From contig OX638368.1 in assembly GCA_951812925.1 (NCBI GenBank), positions 118,753,309-118,817,308 of the forward strand: a DNA stretch of 64,000 nucleotides, given 5' to 3'. Source of the stretch: Calliopum simillimum (Eukaryota > Arthropoda > Insecta > Diptera > Lauxaniidae). Below the pieces are notes generated by a model. That model had not been told where the DNA came from, ran no database searches, and saw only the letters and a list, made by a program, of their open reading frames with translations. Positions 22,991 through 34,499 of this stretch are shown here, in pieces (the first letter of the stretch is position 1; the number at the start of each line of letters is the position of its first letter). Both the position numbers and the translations under genes were made by a program.

Positions 22991-25430
22991 CATTTTTTTA
23001 AATTTTATTTAATAAAGTAAAACAATCACTCACAACGATCTTAGTATAAAATGACTGATGTCTTATGCTATTGTGCTTAAATATTACAAAACGTTTAAAA
23101 TACACGCTACACCTACACAAAAAGTAGGTTGGTATTATAAACAAAGCAAAAGACTTAAGCAGCCAGTTTCCGCTACTGTAACAAAATTTTGACCCAAAGC
23201 TAAAAAGAAAATATGTTAAACTTCAACGTCATATTGATGTTAAAATAATGAAAAAATCCACTAATAATTAAACAATTAAAAAGTACTTTGCAGAATAAAA
23301 TCAAATTTTTACCCACACAAAAATTTGATGCCTAACGCGATGCCAATGACTGCAGTTCGTGCAACCAGAAAAAATGTCCAAACTCATTACATTCAGAGAA
23401 AAAAAAAAAAAATGTGATGCTACACTGCAACTTGTTGTTGCTGTTGATTTATTTGTTTTTGTTATTATTGTCACTATCACAGCTTCATTGTTTTTTTGTT
23501 GTTTTCTTAACTTAAAAAACTTGCGCGCACGCATAGCAAGCGCGCAAGTTTTTTAAGTTTTAAATCAAATTTATAAGCCATTCGTTAAAAGCCAATGAAA
23601 AAGCAAATCTTTTGTTATGACAATTCAACAATTTGAGGCAATTTCTTGATAAAAATCACAGCTCACGCTTCAGGTAAGTGAGGGGAGGGGAGAGTAAATT
23701 GACAAAAAGACAGGCAAGTAGACAAACGGAAAGACAAATGGCAATGAAAAAAATGTTGCCCTGTAGTAGCGCGAGAAAACGCTTGGAAAACGTAGACAAC
23801 TCAATTTAAGAGCAGCGACTGTAGAAAAAATTATTTATTACAACACCAGTTACTGAACTCGACTTTTAACTTCAATTTTTTGTTTTATGAAAATGTCAAC
23901 TTTTTCTTGGTTTTTATGACTCTATTAGTGTTGCTGGTTTTTTGCAATTATTTTTATTACTTAAAACTAAATTTGCTTGCAGTCCGCTAAGAGATTATGC
24001 GTACTTTATTTTTCCCCCTCCCATTTGAATACAAAATTTTTATTTGAATTTCTATAAACAATGATTCAATGAGAAAATATTTATGTAAGCTGATTCCCAG
24101 CGTATTTACAATGATACAATTGTATCATCATTTGCTTTATCTGCAATTGACCCAAAAATATTGCATGTTTGTGCGCATGCGCAACATGATGCTGTGCTTT
24201 ATATTTGTTTGTTATTTTTTTTTTTTGTCATTTTATGGGTAAATCTTTTTCTTGATAGCAACCATAGAGTGACGCCCTCAAAAGTTGCAAATGTAGCGTA
24301 GCAATATTTTTATAAATAATTTATTTAAGTTTTCCGTATATTTTAATAAATTTAAGTACTCATATCTAAGCGAAAAATCTCTTATTCAATTGCTAAGAAT
24401 AAAATGGATCAACAATTTTTGTTAAACAATTCGGCTTTGTGATATTTTTTCAAATGCTTTTTGTGTTTGACAAAGTTTTGAGTAAAATCAACTTCTTTTC
24501 ATACCCTAGACAAAGTGAACAAAACCACTTTTCCTTTCCATTCGTAAAGTATTGAGAGGGCTTGGCATGTATATGAAATTATATCTAAATTATATATTAT
24601 CTGTGGAAATTGGTTCTAAGGAAAACTGATGCAATTTACTTTTAGGAAATTTATATTTTCCCCAAATAAGTACTCCTCCTAAGAGTAATAGAAGAATACA
24701 AAGAATAATCCGTCTAGCAAAGGATATTCCGTCTAACTTTTGCGCAATTGGTTTCATAGAGATCAAAAAATGGCTGAGCCTAAGACTTGAACTGCCAATG
24801 TTTTCTCTCCAATATAAAGAGTCTGTCTAGGGATAGGCAATATGCATCGAATTTGGGAAAAATTTGATATTTAAATATACTGCAAATAAAAGTGGATGAA
24901 AACCACCGAAAAGATGGCCCGCTCTGAGCTTGAATGAATTTTTTAACGATTCCGCTTAAAAATGTCAAAAAAAGAAACACATCCAATGAAAAACATCCAA
25001 AAATATAACATCAAAAAAAATAATGCTTACAAAAAAAATTTTTGGACATTTTTTTAATGGAAGTTTTTTTTAATTTGGATGTTTATTTTGTATGTTTTAT
25101 TTTTGTTTCACAGTGTATTTTGCATCATAAACTTAAAATTTTTTATGTGTTGAACATTATGTAAAAGCGTGATAAATAACGCAATATTCAAGGTCAAGAA
25201 TGTCAAAATCGGTTTGTGACTTCTTTCTGAATCTCAGCCTGAAAGTTGGAATATTTTAAAATTTTAGTGAAAAGCATATTTTTATGAGTACGAGAGTCTA
25301 TATACTACAAAAACCGAAAGAAATGTACTCAGTTATACCTCAAAAACTGTAGGAATATACTCCGCTAAATTTTCTGTGTAATCTTTCCACAGTTAACAGT
25401 TTGTCCCATAAAGGTCGCATTTTGTGAAAA
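22991..25430. other. Low-copy intronic sequence, no gene seen
   Basis: AT-rich, with the hairpin at 23509-23559 and a short fragment at about 24890-24950 ('AAAAGATGGCCCGCTCTGAG') that matches the arms of the foldback at 52385-52976. No exon or RNA gene is supportable. Confidence 0.45.
23509..23559. repeat. Perfect 20-bp-stem hairpin
   Basis: AACTTAAAAAACTTGCGCGC and GCGCGCAAGTTTTTTAAGTT are exact complements separated by an 11-nt loop (ACGCATAGCAA). The GC-rich inner stem stands out in this AT-rich setting. Confidence 0.9.
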
Positions 25431-25439
25431 AAAAAAACC

Positions 25440-26127
25440 AATGGGGTTATCGCTCCCCCTCAAAAATCACTTCATCATATTTCTGAAAATAGTTAACACA
25501 CATGAATGAGATTTGATACTTGGTACAGAGTGCCAGAAAAATGGCCGATGCTTCCTTAAAAAAAAATCATAATTTATGGGACTTGGTACACATGTAAAAT
25601 GGATAGGGACAAATGAAATCTTTTGGAAAAATTGGTAATGCCACGTCAACCTAGCAAGATAAGGTGAACCAATTTACTGGGAAATCCTGGTTTTTTGAAA
25701 GGTTTTCAATTTAGAATTTGTATGGTGGAAAAATGTCCCATGCGAGTCTGAATAAAATTAAATTTAAAATTTAAGTATGAATCATTTTTGGGTAAAATCA
25801 AAGCAATATTTAAGAGACATCAATGCACAATATTATAAAATTAGTCACATTGAAATATTGCTTCATGTTTCCCTGAAATCGTCGTTTGAATTGTCGGCCA
25901 CTAAAACCACTTCTGTTTTTGTCCCGTGCGACCGCCTTGGTTTTTTTGCAACAATCTTATTAACGAAGAAATGCTCAAAATCAAACTTAGACCCAATTAT
26001 AAGGCTTATTAAGAGCTATTAGTTAAGCCTATTGTCAAAATAAAAATCCGTTTTACTTTGACTTTTTTTTTACTCCAAATGTGTTCGACGATTCCATGCG
26101 ACACCATGGAAATGCCCATATGAAAAA
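25440..26127 (+). repeat. Dispersed repeat D, copy 2
   Basis: Aligned in order with 12455-13266: 'AAAAATCACTTCATCATATT', 'CACATGAATGAGATTTGATA', 'ACTGGGAAATCCTGGTTTTT', 'TATAAAATTAGTCAC' and 'GGAAATGCCCATATGAAAA'. It lacks both the GAAATAACGCCCA array and the 129-bp MITE of copy 1. Confidence 0.7.
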
Positions 26128-26165
26128 CTTAAGACGACTTAACCTCAAATTAAAATACGGCATAG

Positions 26166-26557
26166 ATTAGGTTAGGTTAGGGTGGCGGTAATTGCGTAAG
26201 CAAAAACCTCACATAGACCAACTAGGTCCATAGCGTTACCACAAACTCCCTTCTGATAGGAGAATAGCAGTATTTTGGCTTCATGATTTTCATCTATATC
26301 GAAGGTTTTAGTTTTTAAGGTGAAATTCATTAGTTTCGATAATGCAGTTACAGCTATCTTATTTATGGTGCCGAACATAGCCTGCCCAAGAGTAGCCATT
26401 CTGCGTCTGGTTAGCGAAGCCAATAGCACAAGACGTGCTCTACCGTTTCTTTCTCATCGGGTTCAGAACAGTTTCTGCACCAGTTGTTTGATATTAATCC
26501 CATCCTGTATGCATGGTGTCCAATTAGACAGTGTCCAGTTGTAACACCATATGTACA
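26166..26557 (-). pseudogene. LINE 3'-end relic (I/LOA/R1-like ORF2 C-terminus)
   Basis: Minus-strand frame: 'TTGHCLIGHHAYRMGL', then a Cys-rich knuckle 'NNWCRNCSEPDEKETVEHVL', then after a frameshift near 26420 the final 'RRRMATLGQAMFGTINKI' helix. 'GHCLIG.HA.R.G' followed by CxxC…H…C is the usual region after the RNase H domain of these LINEs. The 3' end abuts 'TTAGGTTAGGTTAGGG', a simple-repeat tail. Strongly 5'-truncated. Confidence 0.75.
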
Positions 26558-27467
26558 TACAGTAAGAAGCAAAACTGTCAACATGCTTGCTATTTTCGAC
26601 TTAGTAGTGCTGTAGCGTCCGTTCTGATTACATGTCCTACAAGAAATATAAACCAAACGGAAGCATAAGCTTTCCTCTATTCAAATATGGAAATATGGAA
26701 TATACCAGAAAAAATCCTTGCGACCTTGAACCTAATTTGAAAAACCGCAAAAAATTTGTTTTTCACACTTCAAGGTTAGAATACATCAAAATCCTGACGA
26801 GAGAGAGGGGTTCTGTGGCCAGTTTTGGAATCAACACAACAAAATCTATTGGAATCAATTTTTTTTATCAAGAAAAATTCACGTTCCAGTTAAAGTGGTG
26901 CAAAACAGTCAACATGTTTTCGAAATGGTTTCTTGTTCATTATTTCTTTATGGTGTGAAGTTCGGTAAAATTGTTCACATATTTGAATAGAGGAAAGGTT
27001 AAGTTTCCGTTTGGTTCATATTTTTTGTTGGTCATGTAATCAGAATGGACGCTATAGCAGTACTAAGTAGTGATGAGCAAAATTAGTCTTGGTCTTGCGT
27101 TTTGTTCTTGGTCTTGCTAATTTTGCAAGACCAAGACCAAGACTGATATGGTCTTGCTCACGATAATTGTCAAGACCAAGACTGCTTTTCAGTCTTGCTA
27201 GTTTATAGTTAAAAGTTGTTTCGCGCCCATTTTGAAGATAAAATCATCTCTCGATTTGAATTTTAGCATCTTCAAAACCCAACTGCTTTGGAAAGATATG
27301 GTTTTAAATACTCAATATCTCTGAAAATTTTTTCAAGACCAAAACCAAGACCGAGACCAAGACTTAATGAGCAAGATCAAGACCATATATGCTATGGTCT
27401 TGTTTTGCTCATCACTAGTACTAAGTCGAAAATAGCAAACATGTTGACAGTTTTGCTTCTTACTGTA
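26558..27467. mobile_element. Foldback element carrying a nested hAT-type MITE
   Basis: Arms: TACAGTAAGAAGCAAAACTG at 26558 and its complement ending at 27467. The match continues through 'GCTATTTTCGACTTAGTA', 'GATTACATG' and 'CCTCTATTCAAATATG'. The right arm is split by the 350-bp insertion at 27068-27417. The central ~240 bp (26.7-26.95 kb) is unpaired and has an open frame with no recognisable domain. Confidence 0.8.
27068..27417. mobile_element. 350-bp hAT-type MITE with exact 8-bp target duplication
   Basis: Ends TAGTGATGAGCAAAAT / ATTTTGCTCATCACTA, flanked on both sides by GTACTAAG (27060-27067 and 27418-27425). An 8-bp duplication and T/C-A-(G/A)-N-G type ends are characteristic of hAT elements. 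The interior is dominated by CAAGAC/GTCTTG units in both orientations. No transposase. Confidence 0.85.
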
Positions 27468-27703
27468 CGTAGTATTGTTATTATTATAAGAGGGCCAGAA
27501 TACAGCATAAGTATTGTGTAAAGACAGAAAGTTTATGTTGTTTTGTTTTCTGATCGAAATCGACTTGAGCAGTTTTTCCTTCTTGCCACAGCATTATTAC
27601 GATAACTAAGATTTGTCATTGCTATCTCATGGCAAAAATTTAATTTTCAGCAGTTTTTTTTTTAAATATTTTGACTTTGTTTTGCACTGGAAAAGTTAAT
27701 TTT

Positions 27704-27942
27704 GATAGTTTTATATTGAACTAATTAAACAGTAATTTTTGCAATTTTTCAACAACAGACGAAAGCAAGTGTTAACATGGAAATTGATTACATATGTTTC
27801 GGCTACTTCCACATACATATTTATATATTTTCATATATAAACATGTATATAGCCTCATCAGATCAGTTTTAGTTAAATCTTGCCAGAAACCGTACTCATT
27901 AGTACTATACAAGCAATAAAAAACAGTCAATAAACTAACTTC
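27704..27942 (-). mobile_element. Retroposon-like insertion, short form, 13-bp target duplication
   Basis: Flanked by AAAAGTTAATTTT at 27691-27703 and 27943-27955. Starts GATAGTTTTATATTGAAC and ends CAATAAACTAACTTC, the same ends as the 1011-bp insertion at 51058-52068, of which this looks like an internally deleted version. It joins the inverted left unit directly to the right-hand tail ('CCGTACTC|ATTAGTAC'). It sits in the duplicated segment at 27.64-28.27 kb. Confidence 0.75.
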
Positions 27943-27955
27943 AAAAGTTAATTTT

Positions 27956-28275
27956 ATTAACCTCGATACTACTTTTTGATTTATGTAGATATTTTTAATA
28001 TTTATAGCCTTAACAATATAATTATAAAAAATTTTGCACAATTTGTACAAATCAATTTTATTTAAATAAACAAATAAAACTTTATTAACAATAAATTTTA
28101 GCAAAAAACAAAAATTTTTTTAATGAAATAATACCAATTACTATTATTTTCGCAACGATTAAAGTTCAGTCAAGATCTGCAAATGACACATTCAAGTTTG
28201 TGTCTTAAGTCTTTCGTTTTTCCTCCTGGCGCAAGCAATCAAAGTTTTTACCCAATCAGTTAATTGAAAATTTGC
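27956..28275 (-). repeat. Inverted partner of the 19.46-19.81 kb segment
   Basis: Reverse complement of 19460-19805 with roughly one mismatch in four by eye. Shared blocks include 'ACGAAAGACTTAAG' and 'TTTGTACAAATTGTGCA'. The pair lies about 8 kb apart in intron 1. Confidence 0.7.
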
Positions 28276-29009
28276 AATACCAATGAGGTTGTTGCTGTGA
28301 ATGTAGCAATAAAATTTGCCATTTTAATGTTGCAGGTATAAAATTAATAATAAAGATACTGCTGATAGTACTCGAGACTATGTCATAAATTCAGAGATTT
28401 AAGTAAAATAAACAAACATGTCTTGCTAAGCAAAACTAATGTCATAATGTGAATTGGCTGCCATTTTGTAACAAATAATAAAATTTGGATTTTTTTTCAC
28501 AAAAAACTTATGTGAATGTGTAGAATTTTTAACATTACTTTTAAACAATGATATTGGTAGGATTACTACCTCCGGAGTAGATTGACATACGGCATCTTGA
28601 GTTATTGCTAGCAAAACATATGGCTCCAAATTACACTATGCAGCAGCCAAATCTCCCAGTGAATGCCATTATTCATTTTATATGTAAAATGGGCTGCTGA
28701 TTCCGAAAATCGCATTTTTTTTTTGCGTTTCGTTTTCGAGATATCGGTCATTTTCGGTTTTCGGACCAAAAATACAAATATCTCAAGAACCAATATTTGT
28801 ATTCAAACGTATTATATGTCAATTGGTAATTAAATTACCTACAAATAACATTCACATCACTTTTTGGTTGGTTTGCTAGTTTCGGCGAAATAAATTGATT
28901 TCTAAAAAAACATTTTTTTTTTCGAAAAAAATAAACAAAAAATCAAAATCAACTGCAGATTTATACAAGAAGAAATAACTTTTTTATAATTTTTTTTTTG
29001 TATCATAGA

Positions 29010-31080
29010 CTATAGACGGAGAGCCAGCGCTTGGCTGACCCTCCTCATAGTATCAAAGCTGAATTTTTTTGTGAGTGTTCTTCCAATAGTAGGTATGAAC
29101 TTCTGTTCTAGTGAATTCCTGAGAGGTGGTGCCTACGTGAGATATCGGGCGCAAAAGGTCGAGAAAAACAGTTTTTTGCAAATATCTCGCTAATGGTTAT
29201 ATCTACAAAAAAATTAACTTCGACAATTTTGTACCTCATTAAATTTCATATCGAAAAGTGGTGCAAATTGTTTTCGCACTATCTATAGTTTAGGAGATAT
29301 GGTCCAGTGAAATTGGACTTTCCAACCCAACATATAAAATCCATAATTTTTTTCTTCTAGTCGGCCTATTTTTTAGTTTCAAATTATGCACCAAAATTCG
29401 AGACCGATTTCACTGTCGTACAAAAAGTTATTCAGGCACAAAGGTCAAGAAAATTAGTATCTCGCTAACGCTTATATCTACAAAAAAATTGTGCTCTACA
29501 ATTTTGTAGCTCAGAAAATTTCATATCAAAAAGTGGTGCAAATTATTTTCGTACGACCCACAGTTTAGGAGATATCCTATTTTAGGGAATTTTCCGCATA
29601 CAAGTGTACATAGTAATATGAGTGTTGATTTTCAAAGTACTCTAACTACGCCTACGTCATAGAATCATGGCTGAATTTTTTTGTAGGTATTCTTCTAATA
29701 AGGAATTCTAACTTTTGTTTTAGTTAAATCGTGAGAGGTGGTGCCTTCGCGAAATATCGGGTGCAAAAGGTAGAGAAAATCAGTTTTTTGAAAGTTGATT
29801 TTGAAATTACTGTAACTATGCCTACGTCATTGTATCATGGCTGCATTTTTTTATGGGTATTCTTCCAATAGTGGGTACTGACTTTTGTTTCAGTCAAACC
29901 CTGAGAGGTGGTGCCTTCCTTAGATATCGGGTGCAAAAGTTGAGAAAATCAGTTTTTTTAAAATTGATTTTGAAATTACTGTAACTATGCCTACGTCATG
30001 GTATCATGGCTGCATTTTTATATGGGTATTCCTCCAAAAGTGGGTGCTGACTTTTGTTTGAGTCAAACCGTGAGAGGTGGTGCCTTCCTGAGATATCGGG
30101 TGCAAAAGTCGAGAAAATCAGTTTTTTGAAAATTGATTTTAAAATAACTATAACTATGCCTACGTCATGGTATCATGGCTGCATTTTTTTGTGGGTATTC
30201 TTCCAATAGTGGGTACTGACTTTTGTTTTAGTCAAACCATGAGCGGTGGTGCCTTAGTGAGATATCGGGTGCGAAAGGTAGAGAAAATCAGTTTTTTGAA
30301 AGTTGATTTTGAAATTACTATAACTATGATCGATATCTCGCGAAGGTACCACCTCTCACGGTTTGACTAAAACAAAAGTTGGTACCCACTACTGCAAAAA
30401 TAGCCACAGAAAAATTCAACCATGATACTATGACGTAGGCGTAGTTAGAGTACTTTGAAAATCAACACTCATATTACTATGTATACTTGTATGCGGAAAA
30501 TTCCTTAAAATAGGATATCTCCTAAACTGTGGGTCGTACGAAAATAATTTGCACCACTTTTTGATATGAAATTTTCTGAGCTACAAAATTGTAGAGCACA
30601 ATTTTTTTGTAGATATAAGCGTTAGCGAGATACTAATTTTCTCGACCTTTGTGCCTGAATAACTTTTTGTACGACAGTGAAATCGGTCTCGAATTTTGGT
30701 GCATAATTTGAAACTAAAAAATAGGCCGACTAGAAGAAAAAAATTATGGATTTTATATGTTGGGTTGGAAAGTCCAATTTCACTGGACCATATCTCCTAA
30801 ACTATAGATAGTGCGAAAACAATTCGCACCACTTTTCGATATGAAATTTAATGAGCTACAAAATTGTGGAAGTTAATTTTTTGGTAGATATAACCATTAG
30901 CGAGATATTTGCAAAAAACTGTTTTTCTCGACCTTTTGCGCCCGATATCTCACGTAGGCACCACCTCTCAGGAATTCACTAGAACAGAAGTTCATACCTA
31001 CTATTGGAAGAATACTCACAAAAAAATTCAGCTTTGATACTATGAGGAGGGTCAGCCAAGCGCTGGCTCTTAGTCTACTA
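29010..31080. mobile_element. 2.07-kb palindromic element with tandem core
   Basis: Left end 'GGAGAGCCAGCGCTTGGCTG', right end its complement. Arms of about 650-680 bp (29012-29660 and 30395-31078) are nearly identical, for example 'AAAGTGGTGCAAATTGTTTT' and 'GGAGATATGGTCCAGTGAAA'. Between them lie tandem units (29625-30325). Ends begin near TATAG; a short TA-rich target duplication is possible. There is no coding frame. Arm fragments occur at 10968-11145. Confidence 0.85.
29625..30325 (+). repeat. Four ~170-bp tandem units in the palindrome core
   Basis: Each unit starts around 'TGATTTTGAAATTACTGTAA', runs through 'GCCTACGTCATGGTATCATG', 'TTCTTCCAATAGTGGGTACT' and 'GAGAGGTGGTGCCTTC', and ends 'GAAAATCAGTTTTTT'. 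Starts near 29625, 29795, 29965 and 30135. The first unit is also the start of the inverted right arm. Confidence 0.85.
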
Positions 31081-31378
31081 TATATTTGTAAAGAAAATAA
31101 GATACTATTTAAAAAAATCGATGGAAAAATGCAAAAGTTGTATATATTTCATTGAAAAGTTACCAAAATGCGTTTTTCCCTACTTTTTCGTTTTTTTGTA
31201 ATAAACTGTTCGATAATTAAAACTTTTTGTAAAACACATGAGAAAATCCAAAAAATTTTTAAAGTAGGCGTTAAAAAAAATACCCGTGTCTCGTCGTTTT
31301 TCTCCAACACGTCAGATTTTTTTTTGATCGATTTTTTAAGTTTTTTAATCCACTGTACATGAAAAATACAAAAATAGC

Positions 31379-31530
31379 GCATTCTTGTGTTAAATCGATG
31401 AATTTAACTATTAGATCCTTACATTTGAGGTGTATTATGTGTTCAGTAAACTTATGCAGGATATTACGAGGAATATTTTTGTAGCCAATTTTAACCCTCT
31501 AAAACCCCCACATGTGGGTCATTTTGACCC
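31379..31530 (+). repeat. Half of the 20.9-kb palindrome
   Basis: Matches 20901-21055 ('TTAAATCGATGAATTTAACT', 'ATGCAGGATATTACGAGGAA') up to the centre 'CCACATGTGGGTCA'. The right half is missing, and the perfect hairpin at 31535-31680 follows. Confidence 0.75.
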
Positions 31531-31534
31531 CGCC

Positions 31535-31680
31535 ACATTCTTTTGTGACATTTGTATTGTAAACAGAGACATAATAAGTGGATAAGTGGGTCATTTTGAC
31601 CCCGCCACATTTAGGTCAAAATGACCCACTTATCCACTTATTATGTCTCTGTTTACAATACAAATGTCACAAAAGAATGT
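31535..31680. repeat. Perfect inverted repeat, 67-bp arms, 12-bp loop
   Basis: 31535-31601 and 31614-31680 are exact reverse complements, starting ACATTCTTTTGTGACATTTG and ending at GGGTCATTTTGACC. The loop is CCGCCACATTTA. No mismatch in 67 bp, unlike every other foldback in the window. Confidence 0.95.
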
Positions 31681-33549
31681 CAATATACCACATTTACAAA
31701 AAGTAAGTTACATTTACAACACAACATTACTTTTGTTTCATCTTCTAGCTACGAGTATACACGAAAAGTCTTTTCTAATAGTTTTTTTTTTCTTCCAAAT
31801 ATAGTCCCACCAAGTCTAAATTACTTAGAATTTGAACTTTTAATAGAACTGAATACTTAAAATAGTCACAATATATCACTGAAAATTACTTTGCATCATC
31901 ACTTGAGATCATGCACTTGTGACAATTGGCATTTTGATGAAGTAGCACTGAGTTACTTTATAATCATGTGGTGTACTCATACGTATAGTTGCAACATCAC
32001 CAAAGATTTATACGTTGACAAAAATGTTTGGCTTAAGCGTTTGATGCTTTAATTTTTCTCACTTTTCCAGTGTTGGTTTTTAGTTCATTACCACCGCACG
32101 AAATCGTGTTCGACGCGTGTGAAATTAAATGATTAACCATTGTGGTGCTGACATTCAGTACCAATGACTTCAATGACAGGTTTGCAGGTTGTATCTCATT
32201 AAAGAAAAAAAAAAAAAAAAAAATGATGTTTTACCATTTCCAATGCATTTGTCTTTTTCCTAAACGTCTCTTAAGTTGTGATAAAGTGCCATAAGAGTAA
32301 TTTCAGCTCATGAGGCATACATAAGTATTTTCTTTTCACTTTCAAGGTTGCCATTAATTGTGGTTTTTCAATGATTTTACCCATGCGTAGCATAATTGCA
32401 TGAAAAACAAAATGCTGGCGCTTAATAAATAGAGACTAAATATGCTACAAATTAACAATTAAGTATAAATTAAATCAGTTAAAGTACTTAAGTACCGCAG
32501 TGATGCATCGCGATGTACCTACTCAAGTTTGACCCTTTAAATGGGCATCCACTTAGATAAATGAGTGGTAGAGTGATTGAAATTAAAAAGTGTTTGCTTT
32601 TATTTTGAAAACCTTTTTTTAAAAAAAACCTTTATTTTGACAGTAAAGTGGTATTAAATTAACAACGAAAAATTGTAACCTTTTCAAGATAACCCATAGA
32701 TAATAACCCTTTAATTTAACAAATTTAAATAGTGTCAAGGTTAAAGAGATGTCATAAGTTAAGTGACATAAGATTTTTAAGATCTTCATTGTTACCTTAT
32801 AGAAACACCTGCAAGCTCATGAAAGCCATGGCATAGTAGATAAATATCCAACAATATTATTTATAAAATACATCCTTATGAAAATTTAGTTGGTATACGT
32901 ATCAATTAATAAAATTGTGAACTAAATCGACTATACACTTCTCGCACAAAGCATTCAACAAATCTTTAAATTGATTACGATGCTCTTGGGTTAGAGCACA
33001 CCAGTGCATGATTAGAATGTTTAGCGGGTTATCTTAGATTGGTTGCCGGATATGTTGGGAAGGAAGCCACCTAATCCAAAATGAAACAGCATTTGCCGAG
33101 GGATGGATGTCAAAAGGGCTATCAAGTAAATAATATCCAGACTCAGAATGCCTGGCGAGATCTTAGGTCAATAAAGTATTATTGATGCGTCAGGGCTCTG
33201 TGTAAATGGATGCTCTCTCTTGTTTCAGTTGTATTAATTTCTTATACAAGGATCAATGAGGTTGGGAAACCAGTTTAAAATATCCCAATATCGTACGGAT
33301 ATCTGATAACCTCCGATATTGAGAACCTCTGTACTCATGGTCTTCCTTCCTCCAGAGCTTCTTCCACTTTTTTATTGATTTAGAAACTGAAACTCAAAGA
33401 ACTGTACTGTACATTACTGGTCTGTGAGTAAGTAATACAGTGCTATTTTGTATTGTACTGTACTAAACAGTACTCACACTGTTTTTAAAGGACAAGATTA
33501 TTACAAAAAAAAAAAAAAAAAAACCCGACAAAAACTGAAAGGCTTTTGT
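31681..33549. other. No gene seen
   Basis: AT-rich with poly(A) runs at about 32203-32223 and 33506-33523. The stretch 32990-33230 is less AT-rich ('AGTGCATGATTAGAATGTTT', 'CATTTGCCGAGGGATGGATG') but gives no long frame and no family I recognise. Confidence 0.4.
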
Positions 33550-34480
33550 GATTATTTTCCCATTAGCTAGAAAATCCGATCTGATCCCTCTATCGAGAAA
33601 GCTCCTTTTCTAGTTGCGTAAATATATATATTTTTTTTAATGCAACAAACAAAACTCAAAATAGTCATTTTCAATGTGTTTTGCGATGCTGATTTCGAAT
33701 TTCGCCTCAGAAATACTCTATCGCTTATAGTTTTTGAGATATTTCTTTCTCGGAGATATTCTTACCTAAAAAGATAAGAAAATACTATATTTTAATAAGG
33801 TTTCAAAGAGAGAGATTAGAGCTTTTATCGAATTTTATAAGTGATTGATGTGTAATCTACAATAGTTATTTATGTATTCTCCTTTAACTCCTAGCAGAAG
33901 CATAGTGCCAATATGAAATCTCTCCATTTGTCACGATCCCTTGCGATGACTTTAATCTCTTGCCACGACTTTCTTGATTCTTGGATTTCCTTTTCCAGCG
34001 ACCTCTTCTAGTTGGTTTTGGGTCTACCACGTCCTCTACTGCCTTGTGGATTCCTTTCAAGAGCCTGGCGACAAACTTCGCTGTGTGGTTTCCGGAGAGT
34101 GTGACCAATACATCTCCATTTGCGTAGCTTGACCTCGATTGCTATAGCCCTCTGATTGCATTTTTGTTGTAGCTCGGCATTTGATATAGTGCGAGGCCAC
34201 CAAACTTTTAGTATTCGCCTTAAGCATTTGTTGACGAATAAAAAAAAAACAATAGTTACACAGCTTCAAAAAATGTCAAAAAAAAGTTTTTTTTTTGCTT
34301 TTTAGGTTAGGATATATCAAGAACTATACGCGATAGAGCGATTCTGAGGTCGGATTCGATTTCAGCAACGCAATGCGTATTGAAAGTGAATATTTGCAAC
34401 TAGGAAAGTGGTTTTCTCGAAGAAGGGATCAAATCGGATTTCCTTTCAATGGCAAATTGATCACAAAAATCTCTGAAATC
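33550..34480. repeat. Palindrome split by an RTE fragment
   Basis: Left block 33550-33790 ('AAAATCCGATCTGATCCCTC', 'ACTCTATCGCTTATAGTTTT') pairs with right block 34290-34480 ('CGCGATAGAGCGATTCTGAG', 'AAGGGATCAAATCGGATTTC'). The spacer contains the RTE piece at 33876-34237. Confidence 0.65.
33876..34237 (-). pseudogene. RTE-type LINE reverse-transcriptase C-terminus, 5'-truncated
   Basis: Minus-strand frame from about 34236: 'VNKCLRRILKVWWPRTISNA', then 'VKLRKWRCIGHTLRKPHSEV', 'RQALERNPQGSRGRGRPKTN', a stop in place of the usual Trp, and 'SWQEIKVIARDRDKWRDFIL' to the terminus. 'R.L.I.WP..ISN.EL', 'RKWRWIGHTLRK' and 'NPQG.R.RGRPK.TWRR' are hallmarks of the RTE clade 3' domain. A second, shorter copy lies at 45830-45950. 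Confidence 0.8.
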
Positions 34481-34499
34481 ACCCCCATTTTCAGTCTTT

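Larger units (their letters stand above)
28640..31378 (+). repeat. Dispersed repeat R, copy 3, split by a 2-kb palindrome
   Basis: 28640-29010 and 31080-31378 together reconstitute repeat R as seen (reverse complement) at 21221-21940. The break falls in 'ATCATAGAC|TATATATTTG'. The interrupting sequence is the palindrome below. Confidence 0.75.

Noticed and set aside
31149..31382. Complementary open frames on both strands (31149-31382)
   Set aside because: Part of dispersed repeat R; Lys/Phe-rich with no conservation of frame in the copy at 21.3 kb.
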